Of a stretch of DNA of 6,809 nt, positions 5,165 through 6,809 are shown piece after piece (the first letter of the stretch is position 1; every line of letters starts with the position of its first letter). The notes beneath the pieces were generated by a model. The model had not been told where the DNA came from. It saw only the letters and a program-made list of their open reading frames with translations, and searched no databases. Made by a program: the position numbers and the translations under genes. The stretch is from CAZPBC01 sp964584775 (GTDB lineage Bacteria > Chlamydiota > Chlamydiia > Chlamydiales > SLFE01), in the NCBI GenBank assembly GCA_964584775.1, contig CAZPBC010000068.1, positions 1-6,809 on the forward strand. Reading direction: 5' to 3'.

Positions 5165-5844
5165 GAATTCTATTTTTTTTACTACTCTTGTTTGGAAACT
5201 TAAGTGGAGCAGCTCCTTTAACTCACCTCCATTTGTCGGATCTCTTGTGTGAAAAGTGGGGGATCGAAGGAGCAGAAAGAGAGCTTTTTTTGAAAGGGTC
5301 TGTTTTTCCCGACATCTGTTACTTCACCGAGTCGGAAATGAAAAAATTGCATTTCTCAGATATCACTACTGAGCAGATTTTGAACGAAGAAGACCTATTT
5401 AAAAAGGGCATGCTCTATCACTCTTTTGTGGATGAAGAGCGTGAGAGAATTCTTCAGGAGTTAGATATTTGTTCGTTGGTCACTCCGGTCAGTCCAGATT
5501 TTCCCGATCTGCTCTTGCAAGCCGTAGAAGATGAAATTCTCTATGACCGCTGTGCGTCTTGCCTCTATCCTCTGCTCTTCATCTTCACTCTTGATCAGGA
5601 GCGAGAAGTAGGGTTTAGTGATATAGAGCTCGAAGAGTGGAATAAAGCGGTCTTCTTCTACCTTTCGATGCGACCAAGCACTTTGATGCGCCTACAGGCT
5701 GTCACTGGAAAGTCTTTGATGGGTGTTTCTGCTGAGGAGCTTAGGGTCTGGAGTCGCGAAATTCCACGTCTCGCGAAACGCCCCAAGGTCAGGGAATATG
5801 TAGAGTTCCTAACTACCACATGTCAAGCAGCCCTCCTCGATTGA
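5161..5844 (+). CDS. Secreted putative zinc-dependent phospholipase C / P1-nuclease-fold protein
   Basis: I place the start at the ATG overlapping the transporter stop (ATGA, 5161-5164), because the 227-aa product then begins with a clean signal peptide: R2, FFLLLLFGN, and likely cleavage after SGA or SGAA (residues 15-18). A longer frame reaches back to 5077 but would bury this peptide, and no good ribosome binding site is seen, so translational coupling is likely. The mature chain has a pattern typical of the Zn-dependent PLC/S1-P1 nuclease fold: H22/H24 (THLHL), a GSVFPD51 loop, H64 (LHFSD), and H87-x3-D91 in GMLYHSFVDEE. The H-x3-D pair and the D-to-H spacing of 13 are close to those of bacterial PLC (His118/Asp122; Asp55/His69). 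E123 or D124 in AVEDE might add ligands. A periplasmic metallohydrolase acting on phosphoesters is inferred; a structural-only fold member is possible. The last 11 codons overlap nrdA. Confidence 0.6.
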   Translation: MRILFFLLLLFGNLSGAAPLTHLHLSDLLCEKWGIEGAERELFLKGSVFPDICYFTESEMKKLHFSDITTEQILNEEDLFKKGMLYHSFVDEERERILQELDICSLVTPVSPDFPDLLLQAVEDEILYDRCASCLYPLLFIFTLDQEREVGFSDIELEEWNKAVFFYLSMRPSTLMRLQAVTGKSLMGVSAEELRVWSREIPRLAKRPKVREYVEFLTTTCQAALLD

Positions 5845-6809
5845 ACAGCTCTCTTTTTTAAACTCTCTTCGTAACGTTTCATCGACTGTGAACTTGATTG
5901 GTTCCGCAGCTGCCTTTGTACGAAGGTAGTACATTCCCGTCTTAAGACCGCGTTGCCAGCTATAGAAATGCATCGACGAAATTTTGGCAATGGTTGCCTC
6001 CTCTAAAAAGAGATTGAGGGATTGAGACTGGCAGATGAAGGGGGCTCGGTCGGCTGCCATATCAATGAGAGTCCGTTGTTTTATCTCCCAAACCGTTTTG
6101 TAGAGCTCTTTGAGTGCATCCGGAATGTCTTGGACTCCTTGAATGGATCCGTTACGGAGTAGAATTTGTTGTTTGACTTCCTCCGTGTAGAGTCCCAACT
6201 GAGTAAGATCTTGAATTAAGCGTTTGTTGAAGACAATAAATTCGCCGGATAAAACCCGTCGAGTGAAAAGGTTGGAGGTATAGGGTTCAATACACTCACT
6301 GTTCCCAAGGATTTGAGAAGTGGAGGCAGTGGGCATCAGCGTTGTGAGAAGCGAGTTTCTCACTCCATCTTTTTGGATATTTTTTCTTAGTTCATTCCAA
6401 TCCCATCGGTTTGAAGGGGAGACATCCCAAAGGTCAAATTGAAATTGCCCTTTAGAAAGTGGAGAACCTGCAAAAGTCGGGTAGGCTCCCTTCTCCTGAG
6501 CGAGGGCATGAGAAGCAGTGAGAGAAGCGAAATAGAGTGTCTCGAAGACCTCTTTATTGAGTTTTTGTGCTTCTTGTGAGTCAAAGGGGAGTCGAAGCGA
6601 GAGGAAAAGATCAGCTAGACCCTGTACGCCGATTCCTATCGGACGGTGGCGTGTGTTAGAGTTTCTCGCCTCCTCCAAAGGATAGTAATTTTCATCAATC
6701 ACGCGGTCGAGGTTTCGAGTCACCTGAAGAGTCACCTCGTAAAATTTTTGATGATCAAACTCACCCTCTTTGACAAAACGCGGAAGCGCTAAAGAAGCGA
6801 GGTTACAGA
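5809..6809 (-). CDS. nrdA: Ribonucleoside-diphosphate reductase large subunit NrdA, C-terminal part
   Basis: This is the C-terminal 332 residues of a class I ribonucleotide reductase alpha chain, which reduces NDPs to dNDPs in the cytoplasm together with the NrdB radical subunit. The frame runs open to the right edge, so the ATP-cone region and the catalytic Cys/Glu loop are outside. Visible landmarks, numbered from the first full codon: C1 in CNLASLAL, the redox partner cysteine of the active site; HRPIGIGVQG (54-63); PTASTSQILG (159-168), the substrate phosphate loop; Y293-Y294 in GMYYLRT, the radical-transfer tyrosines; and a C-terminal shuttle pair C327-x2-C330 ending CLTCGS. From memory these segments are much closer to eukaryotic RRM1 than to E. 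coli NrdA. No nrdB follows downstream: the next gene is convergent and overlaps the final 11 codons by 36 bp. A GTG inside the frame near 6735 is not a start. Confidence 0.97.
   Translation of the reverse strand, partial: CNLASLALPRFVKEGEFDHQKFYEVTLQVTRNLDRVIDENYYPLEEARNSNTRHRPIGIGVQGLADLFLSLRLPFDSQEAQKLNKEVFETLYFASLTASHALAQEKGAYPTFAGSPLSKGQFQFDLWDVSPSNRWDWNELRKNIQKDGVRNSLLTTLMPTASTSQILGNSECIEPYTSNLFTRRVLSGEFIVFNKRLIQDLTQLGLYTEEVKQQILLRNGSIQGVQDIPDALKELYKTVWEIKQRTLIDMAADRAPFICQSQSLNLFLEEATIAKISSMHFYSWQRGLKTGMYYLRTKAAAEPIKFTVDETLRREFKKESCSIEEGCLTCGS

Noticed and set aside
5850..5860. T6 run after the hydrolase-like gene as an intrinsic terminator
   Set aside because: No stable GC-rich stem precedes it, and the sequence is fully accounted for as nrdA coding DNA on the other strand.
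6733..6735. GTG as the start of nrdA
   Set aside because: The frame is open upstream to the window edge and encodes CNLASLAL, a conserved NrdA segment, so the GTG is an internal codon and the gene is cut by the window edge.

Overview
This looks like chromosomal DNA of a Gram-negative, probably host-associated bacterium with moderate GC. My best guess is a Chlamydiota member outside the genus Chlamydia (Waddlia- or Parachlamydia-like). The evidence for this is indirect. It rests on a DUF2608-type HAD protein, a neurotransmitter:sodium symporter (SNF) family transporter, a SEC-C/YchJ protein and a class I ribonucleotide reductase large chain of the eukaryote-like type. No rRNA or other phylogenetic marker is present, so this placement is inference.

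Layout, left to right. (1) The 5' part of a secreted protein of unknown function lies on the minus strand (1-365) and runs off the left edge. (2) An AT-rich 239-bp divergent intergenic region follows, holding a perfect 17-nt inverted repeat and a good sigma70-type promoter. (3) On the plus strand come a 302-aa protein of unknown function with a C-terminal membrane anchor (605-1513), a 14-nt palindrome, and a HAD-fold DUF2608-like phosphatase candidate (1583-2335). (4) A minus-strand two-gene operon (3613 to 2304) reads a divergent two-domain HIT-superfamily protein and then a YchJ/UPF0225 SEC-C protein, joined by a 4-nt TTGA overlap. (5) Back-to-back overlapping promoters at about 3632-3677 drive that operon leftwards and a second operon rightwards. 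(6) The rightward operon holds an SNF transporter (3716-5164) and a secreted putative zinc-dependent phospholipase C/P1-nuclease-fold protein (5161-5844), joined by a 4-nt ATGA overlap. (7) The C-terminal 332 residues of NrdA lie on the minus strand (6809 to 5809) and run off the right edge.

The region is compact. Both convergent gene pairs overlap tail to tail by about 30-36 bp, and both co-oriented minus/plus operon pairs use 4-nt stop/start overlaps. The most unusual points are: the HIT-superfamily protein, in which both histidine triads are altered; the transporter, which lacks the usual TM1 gating arginine and one Na2 ligand; its coupling to a secreted putative Zn hydrolase; the tail-anchored unknown protein; and an NrdA whose redox-active tail closely resembles the eukaryotic one and is encoded inside the overlap with the neighbouring gene. 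I see no CRISPR array, insertion sequence, tRNA or rRNA, and no clear sign of a new multi-gene system.
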